DNA from: Ectocarpus siliculosus
Lineage: Eukaryota > Sar > Phaeophyceae > Ectocarpales > Ectocarpaceae
Assembly: GCA_000310025.1 (NCBI GenBank)
Contig: FN648770.1
Span: 8,248-19,596, forward strand
Reading direction: 5' to 3'
Length of the DNA stretch: 11,349 nt
Shown here: positions 1 through 7,630 of the stretch, piece after piece
Position numbering within the stretch: the stretch's first letter is position 1
Layout of the letters: every line of letters starts with the position of its first letter
Made by a program: the position numbers and the translations under genes
Notes under the pieces: model-generated
Seen by the model: only the letters and a program-made list of their open reading frames with translations
Told to the model about the DNA's origin: nothing
The model's database searches: none

Positions 1-94
1 CTGTCATGCGAATGAATCTTGCGTGTCAGAATTGAGTAAATAGTGTGGGATTTGACTTTGGCTTTGCAATTGCGACCCTACTCTTGTCTCTCAG

Positions 95-347
95 GACAAG
101 TACATTGTGGACATAGTAATCGAGAAAAAGGGGTGTACATTTTGCCGCAACGTGCGAGGGGTGCCGGGCGACGAGTGGCAACAACACGGGTACTTCGTGT
201 TCGGAGAGACAGCCGTCCACATCGAGTTGCTACTGAAGGTTAGGGCGCTCGTTGACGGTGGCACACCCATCACGACAGCATGGCGAGGTCTCTTGCAGCA
301 CCTGGAAACCGATTTGATATGGATGGGAGAACCAAACTGGCAACAAG
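95..347 (+). CDS. Exon: Cys-cluster N-terminal module of the KDZ-like gene
   Basis: The exon follows a good acceptor (pyrimidine-rich CTCTTGTCTCTCAG ending at 94) and is open in phase 0. It encodes a CTFC pair (C-x2-C), then HGYF and a Leu-rich stretch with LLLKV and GLLQHLE. C-x2-C followed by G-Y-F and a run of hydrophobic Leu is the order seen in cysteine clusters that precede the catalytic core of KDZ transposases; this match is by eye and short. Two donors are possible: AAG|GTGAAT ends the exon at 347 in phase 1, and GAG|GTATGC ends it at 361 in phase 0. I chose 347 because it joins in frame to the next open segment at 515. No start codon is seen, so the protein begins upstream of the window. 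Confidence 0.4.
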
Positions 348-514
348 GTGAATACAAGGAGGTATGCGAGTTCCTCAGTTTAGAGTCCTGGAGGACGGGT
401 CAAGCCGTGCTGTAGCATGGTCGGGTTTCGAACATCACCTCCTCTGTACACCATGCCCACCTTTTTCTAATATTTGGTTCGGTCCACGACCCCTTGTTGA
501 GTCCCCGTGTCCAG

Positions 515-628
515 GAATCTGTTTCGATGTCAATAAACGTAATGCTCTGGCACCCAAGCGTGACGCGATTCGTCTCAGAAGGGCTGAAGAAACCAAGGCT
601 GACGACTTTCATTGTCTTGTGTTTGCTG
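515..628 (+). CDS. Exon: short Asp/Lys/Arg-rich segment of the KDZ-like gene
   Basis: The exon is bounded by an acceptor GTGTCCAG (ends 514) and a near-ideal donor GCTG|GTATGT (intron from 629). It enters at codon position 2 and leaves with one base, which fits donor 347 upstream and acceptor 1072 downstream. The 38 or so residues include CFDVNKRNAL and a basic run, KRDAIRLRR. Asp-x-Asn followed by basic residues weakly recalls the D-G-N segment found after the Cys cluster in some KDZ-like families, but this is not decisive. The open frame actually runs from 364 to 699; only the part between the splice signals is proposed as coding. Confidence 0.3.
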
Positions 629-1072
629 GTATGTTAGCTAGGCCCGACGTGTGTAGGGAGTTCGATATTGTATATTTCAAATGTAACTGTCTTCCTTAAT
701 TTCGACTTCCCTGAACCTGAACGGGCTGGATGGCACTTGCCTCTGTAACGACCCCTCCTCTGGAATCGGATGGAATCGGATGCCTTGTGTTCGTTTTTCT
801 CCTCCTGTTTTTCCGCTGCAAGGGTTTCGACGGGGATGGACGGTCTGACCCGATCACTGCTAGAAGTCTACGTCGCTTTCGAGGCTCTCACGGATCATCG
901 GTTCGAGTTTTGCAGCATAGCCGAGTGATTGATCCCCATTCCCGACTAGGTCCGGCTACTGCCGTCTTGGAACATGGTACACTATTTTGACGTTGCCTTC
1001 ATCATCCCGGTTCACCCGTCGTCTGTGGCTGCCGTGCGTGGTTGCAGTTTTTTCCGATCCTTCTCATCACAG

Positions 1073-1716
1073 ATTTGATGTGCCGTTTAGGACCAACCGT
1101 CCACAGTAGGGCGCCTGGTGTGATCGAGAATGAAGGTGCACTCCCGCGGGATGGCGCCGGCAACGTCGATATCCCTTCCCTGTCGACGGAAGGGGTCCAT
1201 GTTGGCGGCAGCGGGAATGGGCGTGGGAAGCCACAGGCAGAGGCAAAATGCACCCAAGACAACGTGTACAACGTGCTGCGCGACGCGGGACTCAACCCAC
1301 GGGTTCAGCGTGGCACCGACCTCGCTGCCCTCATCGACCTGTTTGCGAGGGAAGGGTGTAATGGTCTTTACGGTAAGTCTTTCGCTACCCTTGCTAGGAA
1401 CCTTCTACGTTCGTTGCACGGCCGGAGCCGGTACTCCGTTGATCTCATGGAGATTGTAGCAGTGCTCCACGCGCGTGTGAGCGTGATCGTGAGGATGCTC
1501 GAAACGGAAGAAAGCGAGGAGGAGGTGGACGCACTCGTGCTATACAGGGATGGGATGGGGCATCTGAAGGCGTACAGAGATTTTTCCGCCCATGTGCTCA
1601 AGATAGCGGGGGGGTTCGATACTGAGCAAGTACCAGCACTGCCTCCGTTCTACGAGAAACTCCCACCCCCCCAAATGGGGGAATTCCTTTCCGTGCACTT
1701 CGTGCCGGAGAGATGA
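1073..1716 (+). CDS. Exon(s) of unknown function, probably the middle of the KDZ-like gene
   Basis: A long open frame (224 codons from 1042) has an excellent acceptor inside it: CCTTCTCATCACAG ends at 1072 and enters at codon position 2, matching the phase 1 donor at 628. The N-terminal part is Gly/Asp-rich and looks like a linker. From about 1250 to 1620 the protein is alpha/beta-like, with NVYNVL, LAALIDLF, NLLRSL, then VSVIVRML, an acidic EESEEEVD patch and ALVLYRDGMGH. I do not recognise the family. The pattern beta-strand (VSVIV), acidic loop, LVLY, GMGH superficially resembles the C-terminal His region of OTU-type cysteine proteases, but no D-G-x-C motif precedes it. A perfect GTAAGT donor occurs at 1373, inside the frame, so part of this ORF may be intron. 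The stop is at 1714-1716. Confidence 0.4.
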
Positions 1717-1889
1717 TGGACAAATGGACGCGGTGATGTTGCAGTACTCAGAGGTGTGTGCACTCGGGTCCGTGTTGTAGATTGCTAGAATCCCGTCGTC
1801 CCTGTCCCTGTCAGATATCTGTATGACCAGTACATGATGATCAAGTAAACCGTTAATATCACCCGGTGCGTGTCGGCGTTCCCCCGCAG

Positions 1890-2037
1890 GAGATGGAGAT
1901 ATACATCGCCGAAAAGATCGGGCCGGAAGACGACGAAAAGAAGAATATCGCAGGCAAGCGGTTTACTACCTTCCTTGCGGTGCCATGCCGCCCGACTTTA
2001 ACGCCCCGTCAACAACTGGCCATGAATGTGTTTGGAG
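1890..2037 (+). CDS. Exon: acidic/basic segment upstream of the KDZ core
   Basis: The acceptor GTTCCCCCGCAG ends at 1889 and the donor GGAG|GTTTGT begins an intron at 2038. The 49 codons enter in phase 0 and leave in phase 1. The sequence starts EMEIYIAEKIGPEDDEKK, then becomes hydrophobic with TTFLAV and PTLTPRQQLAMNVF. There is no recognised motif. The main support is that the proposed 154-bp intron (2038-2191) joins it in frame to the exon that carries the transposase signature. The reading frame continues 11 bases past the donor to a TGA at 2046-2048, so without splicing this would be a dead end. Confidence 0.35.
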
Positions 2038-2191
2038 GTTTGTGCTGAGAAACACATCATAACCATGTGTTTATCGCTTCTTCTTGTTCGTGCGTGCATA
2101 CAAGTTCAAACATTTGCCCCCTTCGTTGAGTGCGTCAACACCCTAAAAAGGTCGCCCCCCCCCACCTCCTGTTCTCCCATTTGTTGTTCAG

Positions 2192-2637
2192 CTCAAGCTC
2201 TGCGCTCCGGGTCAGCATTTGGTGCGGCAGTACACTGTCCGAAGTTCATTCAGATTTGGTGTTCGAACGGCAACCCCGGCGAAAGCGCGGACAAGGACGG
2301 AAAGGTTGCTGGGTTTTCTGTCTGCTTCAACATCCAAGGTGACGACACGCCGAAAGAGCGTGTTCCCCACCCCTACAACGGGGAGAAGGCCGGACCGTAT
2401 TTTGCGCCTGATCACCTTCACGACTTTAATCACGGCTCCGACTGCCGCGATAAATACGGCCAGCTTAATACTTGCAATCAGTTGGCAGAAGTCAACTGTA
2501 ACGTACACGAACAAAATCACGCGAAGAAGAAGAAGTTTTTGGGGATGATCAATACCATGGGGTTGGACCGGTTTTCCTTCATGGTAACGCTCGTCAATGA
2601 GATCGAGAATGAGGCCATCAACCACCGTACTCTACAG
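2192..2637 (+). CDS. Exon: C-terminal catalytic block of a KDZ-type transposase
   Basis: The acceptor TTTGTTGTTCAG ends at 2191 and a donor CTACAG|GTGTTG begins at 2638. The key stretch lies at about 2395-2625: Y-F-A-P-D-H-L-H-D-F-N-H, then D-C-x3-Y, then L-A-E-V-N-C-N-V-H-E-Q, a Lys-rich helix and M-G-L-D-R-F-S-F. KDZ-like transposases have the same order: F-x2-D-x-[FL]-H-x2-[NG]-H, C-x3-Y, V-N-x2-V-x-E-Q, then M-x3-x-F. The Asp in PDH and the Glu in HEQ are at the positions expected for acidic residues of the DDE triad; this assignment is inference. The usual Y-D-N-A-C motif about 25 residues upstream is not visible (a GDD is there instead), so activity is doubtful. Without splicing, the frame runs on to a TAG at 2782-2784. 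Confidence 0.6.
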
Positions 2638-3103
2638 GTGTTGGTCGACTCCGTACGTCAACATAGAAGCAGTCGAATAGCTGTTTGTAAGGTGGAGATT
2701 TGGTTGACCGGGCGTTGCTGTTGTGAGAAGCCTTTGCACTTGCGGTATGATCAGTTCGGCCGAGCACGACTCTTTTTTCTGTAGAATTATGCCCCTTGTT
2801 TTCGGAGTCGCAGCCGAGGAACCAAAGGCCAAGGAGGAGGTGTGTGCGTAGAAGTAGGTGAGGGTAGAGACGAGGACCATTCGGATTCGCGTGCGTACAA
2901 GTTCGAAAGAGAGGTACCGTTCAGATCATTTGAGTGATTTTTCCGATACCTTGCCCCAGGCACCCGCAGCGGTGTGGGTAACGTCTGGAAAATATCCTTT
3001 TCGCAGATTAGCATTTAACTATCGAATGAAAACTTTGCGTCCTCATGGGAAACGAACAACAGCGAAGGGATTGCATGAGTGCACCCGATCGACGCTGCCC
3101 CAG

Positions 3104-3232
3104 GACCCGGTAGGAAAAAGTGACATATACCGGCGCAGCATAGGCAAATGGAAGGAGACCTGGTGGGTCGTATATGAATCTCTTTCCGGTCGCTTCAAGC
3201 AAATAGCAGAGTCGGCAGCGCAAATCATCTGA
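3104..3232 (+). CDS. Possible last exon of the KDZ-like gene
   Basis: The segment follows an acceptor (GCTGCCCCAG ends 3103) and reads 42 codons to a TGA at 3230-3232. It enters in phase 0, which matches the phase 0 donor at 2637 and would remove a 466-bp intron. The peptide begins DPVGKSDIYRR, contains a Trp-rich GKWKETWWVVYESL and ends in a helical FKQIAESAAQII. It is part of a longer open frame from 2858 that looks less protein-like upstream of 3104. No known domain is seen. It could instead be a chance ORF; the amphipathic, Trp-rich composition and phase match are the only support. Confidence 0.3.
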   Translation, partial: DPVGKSDIYRRSIGKWKETWWVVYESLSGRFKQIAESAAQII

Positions 3233-3435
3233 TGTAAAACGGATCTTTAGCGCTTTTTCTTGGCCCTGTTACTTTGCGCGAGCGTACGGCAAGAAACAGT
3301 AAACAGCCACTTGGCGCAAATGCACAGATTCTAATCACGTGGCATGTACTCTCGGGGCTAGGCCCGTTCTAGGCACGAGAGAAAACGAAAGATTCTCTTT
3401 ATAAGTCAACACCTCGTTCACGTCGTAATTGAAAG
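3233..3435. other. Non-coding spacer with one hairpin
   Basis: I see no gene here. The stretch lies between the proposed end of the KDZ-like gene and the first long direct repeat. It contains an imperfect hairpin at 3349-3381: outer arms CTCTCG and CGAGAG (6 bp), inner arms CTAG and CTAG, and a 7-base loop. Its position about 55 bp before the repeat start may be chance. Confidence 0.4.
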
Positions 3436-4025
3436 GCCTTGTTTCGGTGCGTAGACGGTGTTCGTGACGGCCCAGGTGCTCCGGGACTGCGCTACTCTCC
3501 ACCAAATGTGTGCATGGACCCATCAAGCGTGGTGGAACGTCGCTATAGCGGAAGGTCCTTCAAACAATCCCGAAAAACGCTCACGCGTGCCCTCCCCCCC
3601 AGCGTCCGAAATCAGGTAACGCCATTTTGGCCATTACCCACCCCTTCCAAAGCACTCACGGCATCGTGTCAGAGACGCACGGCGCACTTGACGTTTTCTC
3701 CACAAACAGTTGTGTACCCAAGGACCCCGGAAACCACTTTCTGTAAGAAAAAAAAATCGATTGTCACTAGCATGGCCTCCTCTTGGGGTCTCGTTAACCC
3801 CCGCCCTGCCCGCCCAAAAGCGATTTTTTTCGACCCCGAAGATAGACCGCCCAACGGCACGCCGGGTCCTATTGAATGGCCGCTAGACTCGTCCAGGGTG
3901 CACGTATAGAGCTCGGTAACGCCAAAAACCTGAAGCAAAACGATTATTTCTACACGTCTTTGCGGTTTGCGCTCTCAACGGCCGCCGCCGGTTTTGGCCG
4001 AAACCGGGACACAACCGTAGGATGC
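3436..4025 (+). repeat. Long direct repeat, copy 1 (about 590 bp)
   Basis: This segment recurs at 4215-4812 in the same orientation, offset by 779 bases at the start. The first 330 or so bases differ at only a few positions, mostly transitions (for example 3559 T versus 4338 C). Later differences include a 12-base length change near 3820 and small indels near 3895 and 4013. Copy 1 holds an uninterrupted 156-codon frame from 3439, but that frame shifts in copy 2, so protein coding is doubtful. Near its end (3988-4007) lies a 20-bp self-complementary sequence that pairs perfectly if one G-T pair is allowed. No clear LTR ends (TG...CA) or target duplications are seen. Confidence 0.8.
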
Positions 4026-4214
4026 CCACACCACACTCAGGCAAGGTAAAACGCCACCCACGTGAGACTGCCGTGGTCAGGGGTCCTTTGATGTGTATGG
4101 GGGCCACGAATATCTTCGCCTTCGGAGGCAATGCACCGCTTTTTTAGTGCAAAAACACATTTGGCAGGGAACTACAGAGAGAGCTGGTTTACGCGAGGAA
4201 GGTACCGGTGACAA
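4026..4214. other. Spacer between the two long direct repeats
   Basis: This 189-bp stretch is unique within the window and has no recognised gene. The first bases after each repeat copy share faint similarity (GTAAAACG near 4046 and near 4827), which hints that the duplicated unit may once have been longer and that its 3' part has diverged. Confidence 0.4.
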
Positions 4215-4812
4215 GCCTTGTTTCGGTGCGTAGACGGTGTTCGTGACGGCCCAGGTGCTCCGGGACTGCGCTACTCTCCACCAAATGTGTGCATGGACCC
4301 ATCAAGCGTGGTGGAACGTCGCTATAGCGGAAGGTCCCTCAAACAATCCCGAAAAACGCTCACGCGTGCCCTCCCCCCCAGCGTCCGAAATCAGGTGACG
4401 CCATTTTGGCCATTACCCACCCCTTCCAAAGCACTCACGGCATCGTGTCAGAGACGCACGGCGCACTTGACGTTTTCTCCACAAACAGTTGTGTACCCAA
4501 GGACCCCGGAAACCGCTTTCTGCAAGAAAAAAACAATCGATTGTCACTAGGATGGCCTCCTCTAGGGGTCTCGTTAACCCCCGCCCCGCCCGCCCAAAAA
4601 ATACAACGGAGCGATATTTTTCGACCCCGAAAATGGACCGCCCAACGGCACGCCGGGTCCTATTGAATGGCCGCTAGACTCGCTCAGGGCACGTATAGAG
4701 CTCGGTAACGCAAAAAACCTGAAGCAAAACGATTATTTCTACACGTCTTTGCGGTTTGCGCTCTCAACGGCCGCCGCCGGTTTTGGCCGAAACCGAGACA
4801 CAATAGGATGCC
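4215..4812 (+). repeat. Long direct repeat, copy 2 (about 598 bp)
   Basis: This is the partner of 3436-4025. Relative to copy 1 it has an extra stretch around 4599-4612 (AAATACAACGG), fewer bases near 4682 and a changed 3' edge, where CACAATAGGATGCC replaces CACAACCGTAGGATGCC. The reading frame that is 156 codons long in copy 1 stops after 110 codons here, following the A-run at 4526-4532. The 20-bp palindrome is retained at 4777-4796 with one change at its end. High identity suggests recent duplication or gene conversion. A non-autonomous mobile element is possible but unproven. Confidence 0.8.
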
Positions 4813-5734
4813 TTCTACGTGAAAGTAAAACGTACTTGGGCGTGCATCCTGACACACGATGGCATCGATCGCTGCCCTTCTATATATGCAGAGAGTACGA
4901 AAAAAGCCACCGTCTTGGCAGCACAGTCGGGAAACAATCTTAGGTAATCCTCTGGAACGGTCGATCAAGGTAGCCGCGATGGGTGTATAGGCGTTCGTTC
5001 GTTGTCTACTAGCAGGAGGTCTACCGAATACGAGATTCTACAAGGAGAGCGGTATCAGATACATACCAGAACGGTGATAGGGCCATCGATACCCCTACAT
5101 CGTGACCCGAAGTTGCCCTTGATCGTGACCAGAACTTGTCGTACTACAGTACTATTGGTTGGCAAACACCTACGTACGTACATATACCCAGTTGGCACCT
5201 TTGCTTTGCAGCAATTCTTTCCCACTAACAATCGATACGTCAGCAGTACTCAATTAATGATTTTCTCCCGTTTGCTCATCTGCATCGCAGCTCCACGCAT
5301 TGAGACCATATCTACAAACAACCCAGCAGCAACCACAGGGTGCACCCCAACTCTTCCCCTGCCTTCTGTTGGCGTGAGAAAGAACAGTGACAAAATGACT
5401 GGTGACAGCAGTAGCACGACTGTGATACCGAGAGGAAACGAGTCGCAGAATCAGGCACGGTTCACTTGTAGCACCTCTTCTCCGTGCACCGTTCACCTGT
5501 AGTACCACCTCTCCGTGCAGTCCCTCATCATTTCTTTTTCTCGCGGAGCCACGTAGACGGCGGGTAGGGCAGTGCGTCGGCAGCTAGCTTTTACATACAT
5601 GTAGACTATGAAGCCAGGCAGCTCCAGCCCAATATATATGTGATACAATCTCTAGCTTGTACTGTAGTCCAACAAGGAGTTAAGGCTCACGAGAACAGCA
5701 CCCCAAGTGCTTCGAGGGAAAAGGAAAACGAAAA
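4813..5734. other. Stretch without a supported gene
   Basis: A 166-codon frame spans 5002-5502, but most of it looks random. Its last 70 codons follow a good acceptor (TTTGCTCATCTGCATCGCAG, ends 5290) and are Ser/Thr/Asn/Pro-rich, so a single exon at 5291-5502 is conceivable but weak. A 31-bp imperfect tandem duplication lies at 5460-5520 (units begin GTTCACTTGTAG and GTTCACCTGTAG). A perfect 10-bp palindrome, TACGTACGTA, is at 5171-5180. Nothing else stands out. Confidence 0.35.
5460..5520 (+). repeat. 31-bp imperfect tandem duplication
   Basis: Two adjacent units start at 5460 and 5491. Both read GTTCAC[T/C]TGTAG early and end with CTCCGTGCA. They differ by a few substitutions and one small shift. 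The duplication covers the stop codon of the weak Ser/Thr-rich frame. Confidence 0.6.
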
Positions 5735-6088
5735 ATGAAGGCTGCTGAGAGGGCAGACAGACCGGGAGACAGGGTTTATGAAGCGCACTGCTGCTGTGTT
5801 CGGAAGAGACCGTTGGGTGATATCGTGGTAAGAAATAGATGTTAATGTGACTCTTGCAGTGGGTACCAAGACACCACATCATACTCAAACCGATTCTCAG
5901 AGATTGGATGTACTCCACAGAAGTAATTGTGGCGGTGCCTCCATTGGTGGCGTTGGGTGGCGTTGAAACGTTGAAACATCCTCTGCGTCGTGGATGGGTG
6001 GAGCTTTTGAAATCGGTCCAGGGTGTGTGGTATCTTGTGTCACCTCGTACGTACGCCGTATGCCTTGGAGACCGTCTCACGTTCGTTG
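5735..6088 (+). CDS. Weak gene model: two exons joined by a possible 32-bp intron
   Basis: An ATG at 5735 in an A-rich context opens 31 codons (MKAAERADRPGD, later HCCCVRKRP) ending at a strong donor GTG|GTAAGA (5828). Only 32 bases later the acceptor GTGACTCTTGCAG ends at 5859, and the following frame is open in the same phase. That second part reads WVPRHHIILKP, then hydrophobic VIVAVPPLVALGG and WVELLKSVQGVWYLV, to a donor GTTG|GTAAAT at 6089. Unspliced, the first frame stops at a TAA within the proposed intron. Introns of 32 bp are unusually small for most eukaryotes, so the two parts may belong to different introns or be chance. No family is recognised. The open frame continues to 6513, but that extension is low-complexity and Cys/Ser-rich. 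Confidence 0.25.
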
Positions 6089-6833
6089 GTAAATCATGGA
6101 GCTGCAATAAGACCACAGGGTACATAAGCTTGCTGCACTACATCTCTACTTCCGAAGCTGGAGGAACTAAGGCGGAAAGCAAGGCTACAAGTGCACACCC
6201 GGAGGCGGGTACGAGCGCGGGTGCATTCTTTCATTTCTGCGGTCGGGTGCAGCTCGCGAGCTGCTGGGCTGGGCTGGCTGGTTGCTGTCTCTTCCTTTTC
6301 CGAGCTGAAAGCAGTATAGAATACACACTATGCACCTGTAACCTCCTCTACGCTACCTCAACTGCCAACCACCCCAGCTGCTCTTCCCTACAGCAGTACC
6401 CAGCGACCTGTACCAAGCAGCAGCACCGCGCTCCGCTTCACAGCAGCAGTATGAAAATATTGTTCTTCTGCTGCCGTTTTGCTCGCTTTTTTATCCCCGA
6501 GGTTCTGTTATAGAACCCCCCCCTGTAATAATACCGAAAATACCCCCGATCTACTTGTTTGTTTGTTGTTTTTCTTCACATTAAACTCGTGTCAGTTGCT
6601 ACTGTAATCCCAAAATCTAGCAAAGACTCGGCCCGTGGTCACAAAAATGCTAAAGCCATCAGAAGATCTAAAGAACACGCACACTATTAGCAAGGATAGG
6701 GTACACAAGCCCGAGGAGGTACACCTACAATCCCTGCAGCACGTTTGCGTGCTCACAACTGAACTTCACGCCCACACACTACAATTCGACTACAGCAGGC
6801 GGCATCACCCCCCTTGTCCCGCACTTCACCAAA
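6089..6833. other. Stretch without a supported gene, with scattered CAG-like triplets
   Basis: The open frame from 5854 runs through to 6513, but its composition after about 6160 looks non-coding, with repeated CAGCAG triplets at 6390-6450. From 6514 to 6833 there are C runs, a T-rich segment (6555-6580) and no convincing ORF. The last 100 bases could be the 5' untranslated region or promoter of the small gene that starts at 6834, but no clear TATA box is seen. Confidence 0.35.
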
Positions 6834-7022
6834 ATGACAGAACCAGGAGAGGATGGCATGGAGTTTGTTTGCCGCTGCGGACACAACTTCGGCGACGGTT
6901 CAGGAGTCGACGAGGGCACCGCCTTGCAGCATGAGGCTTCGCACAAGCACGAAGAGTGAGTGTAGAGGAATGAGGATCAGTTTGTGAGATTGCCTTGGTT
7001 ACATAATAGTATAATCTGCCTC

Positions 7023-7062
<40 letters not shown>

Positions 7063-7630
7063 TAGCAAGAACAACACACACACCACACACCAAGGTTGGA
7101 CACACAAGAGTGCGCGAATGCGGAGCCCTCGCGATGCAACTGCCGTCGTGTTGCACACACCAAACGTTGTTGTACTGCTACCCGTGTAGCTGGCAGCGGC
7201 AGCTGCGTATGTGTTGTGCTGCTTCCCATGTAACTGGAAGCAGCAGTAGCGGCAGCCTCAACAGCAGAGGCAGAAGCCGCAGCGGTAGCTGAGCAGCATG
7301 ACAACTTGTGACAACGTCAACTTGACAACGTTTGAGAAAAAAAAAGCGCGAAATGCAGACCGGCACCACCCACAAGGCTGTGTGCCACGGGGATATTCGT
7401 GACTCTGCAGAAGAACTGGCCTTTACATTTTGGTGTCCCCTGTCCTTGCCTGCCACTTTCCGCACGCCCATCGCATGCGAGCAGATCGCGTTCGCCTGTT
7501 TGTTGCGAAAATCGCTCAGAAGAATAGCAGTGGCAACTGGGTTTGCACCACGTGCCAGCACTCTTTCGGCTCCGGTGAAGGGCTAGTTTCATGTGAACCA
7601 GCACGAGAGAGGTCGATCGCACACATGTGA
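6834..7630 (+). CDS. Small two-exon gene for a Cys/His-rich zinc-finger-like protein
   Basis: Exon 1 runs from an ATG at 6834 in a favourable context (CACCAAAATGACAG) to a strong donor, GAAGA|GTGAGT (intron from 6956). It encodes 40 residues plus two bases, including FVCRCGHNFGDG and LQHEASHKH, which resembles a finger with C-x-C and H-x3-H-x-H ligands. Exon 2 from 7531 (acceptor ATAGCAG) to the TGA at 7628-7630 supplies the missing base in phase and begins GNWVCTTCQHSFGSG. The two halves share VC-x(1,2)-C-x-H-x-F-G-x-G, so the protein of about 73 residues would hold two related metal-binding modules. An alternative acceptor CTCTGCAG (ends 7410) is also in phase and gives about 113 residues. 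The cellular role is unknown; zinc binding is inferred from spacing. Neither exon is long, but phase agreement and the repeated motif support it. Confidence 0.55.
7024..7060 (+). repeat. (CAG)12 microsatellite inside an intron
   Basis: Twelve CAG units follow TCTGCCTCG directly. The first units form a chain of tandem AG acceptors inside the proposed intron of the small zinc-finger-like gene. If one were used, the phase 2 donor at 6955 would continue as a poly-Ser frame that stays open to a TAG at 7187-7189. The tract is likely length-variable. Confidence 0.9.
7169..7256 (+). repeat. 44-bp imperfect tandem duplication
   Basis: Units start at 7169 (GTTGTACTGCTACCC) and 7213 (GTTGTGCTGCTTCCC). 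Both continue TGTA[G/A]CTGG[C/A]AGC and end in GCAG-like triplets. Identity falls towards the end, where CAG/CGG triplets expand. It lies within the intron of the small two-exon gene. Confidence 0.6.

Larger units (their letters stand above)
95..3232 (+). mobile_element. KDZ-type DNA transposase-like gene, multi-exon, 5' end outside the window
   Basis: This is the overall locus; the exons are listed separately. KDZ (Kyakuja/Dileera/Zisupton) proteins are large RNase H-fold DDE transposases, often with cysteine clusters, that move DNA by cut and paste in the nucleus. The call rests on the exon at 2192-2637, where the C-terminal catalytic block is recognisable, and less strongly on a Cys-x2-Cys/hydrophobic-Leu module at 95-347. 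Candidate introns 348-514, 629-1072 and 2038-2191 are all phase 1, and 2638-3103 is phase 0; each has GT and AG ends and joins open frames. The link from the 1073-1716 exon to 1890 is not resolved, because a phase 0 donor is needed (ATC|GTGAGG near 1488 or CGT|GTGAGC near 1474 are possible). I found no terminal inverted repeats or target duplication, so this may be an old element, a fragment or a host-adopted gene. Confidence 0.5.

Noticed and set aside
821-934. Extra exon reading MDGLTRSLLEVYVAFEALTD (cut short) in the KDZ-like gene
   Set aside because: The peptide looks protein-like, but the available acceptor (GCTGCAAG, ends 822) gives the wrong phase for the donor at 628, and the donor after it is weak. 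Junction 628/1073 fits better.
3439-3909. 156-codon ORF in repeat copy 1 as a gene
   Set aside because: The matching frame in copy 2 is broken after 110 codons by indels in an A-run, and minus-strand frames are equally open. The composition does not look like protein.
3436-4812. LTR retrotransposon with paired LTRs
   Set aside because: The internal part is only 189 bp with no primer-binding site, polypurine tract or gag/pol, and the copies lack TG...CA ends and flanking duplications.
5652-6125. 157-codon minus-strand ORF
   Set aside because: It overlaps the plus-strand exon-like segment, has no recognisable motif and is rich in Ser/Phe from pyrimidine tracts, so it is probably a shadow frame.
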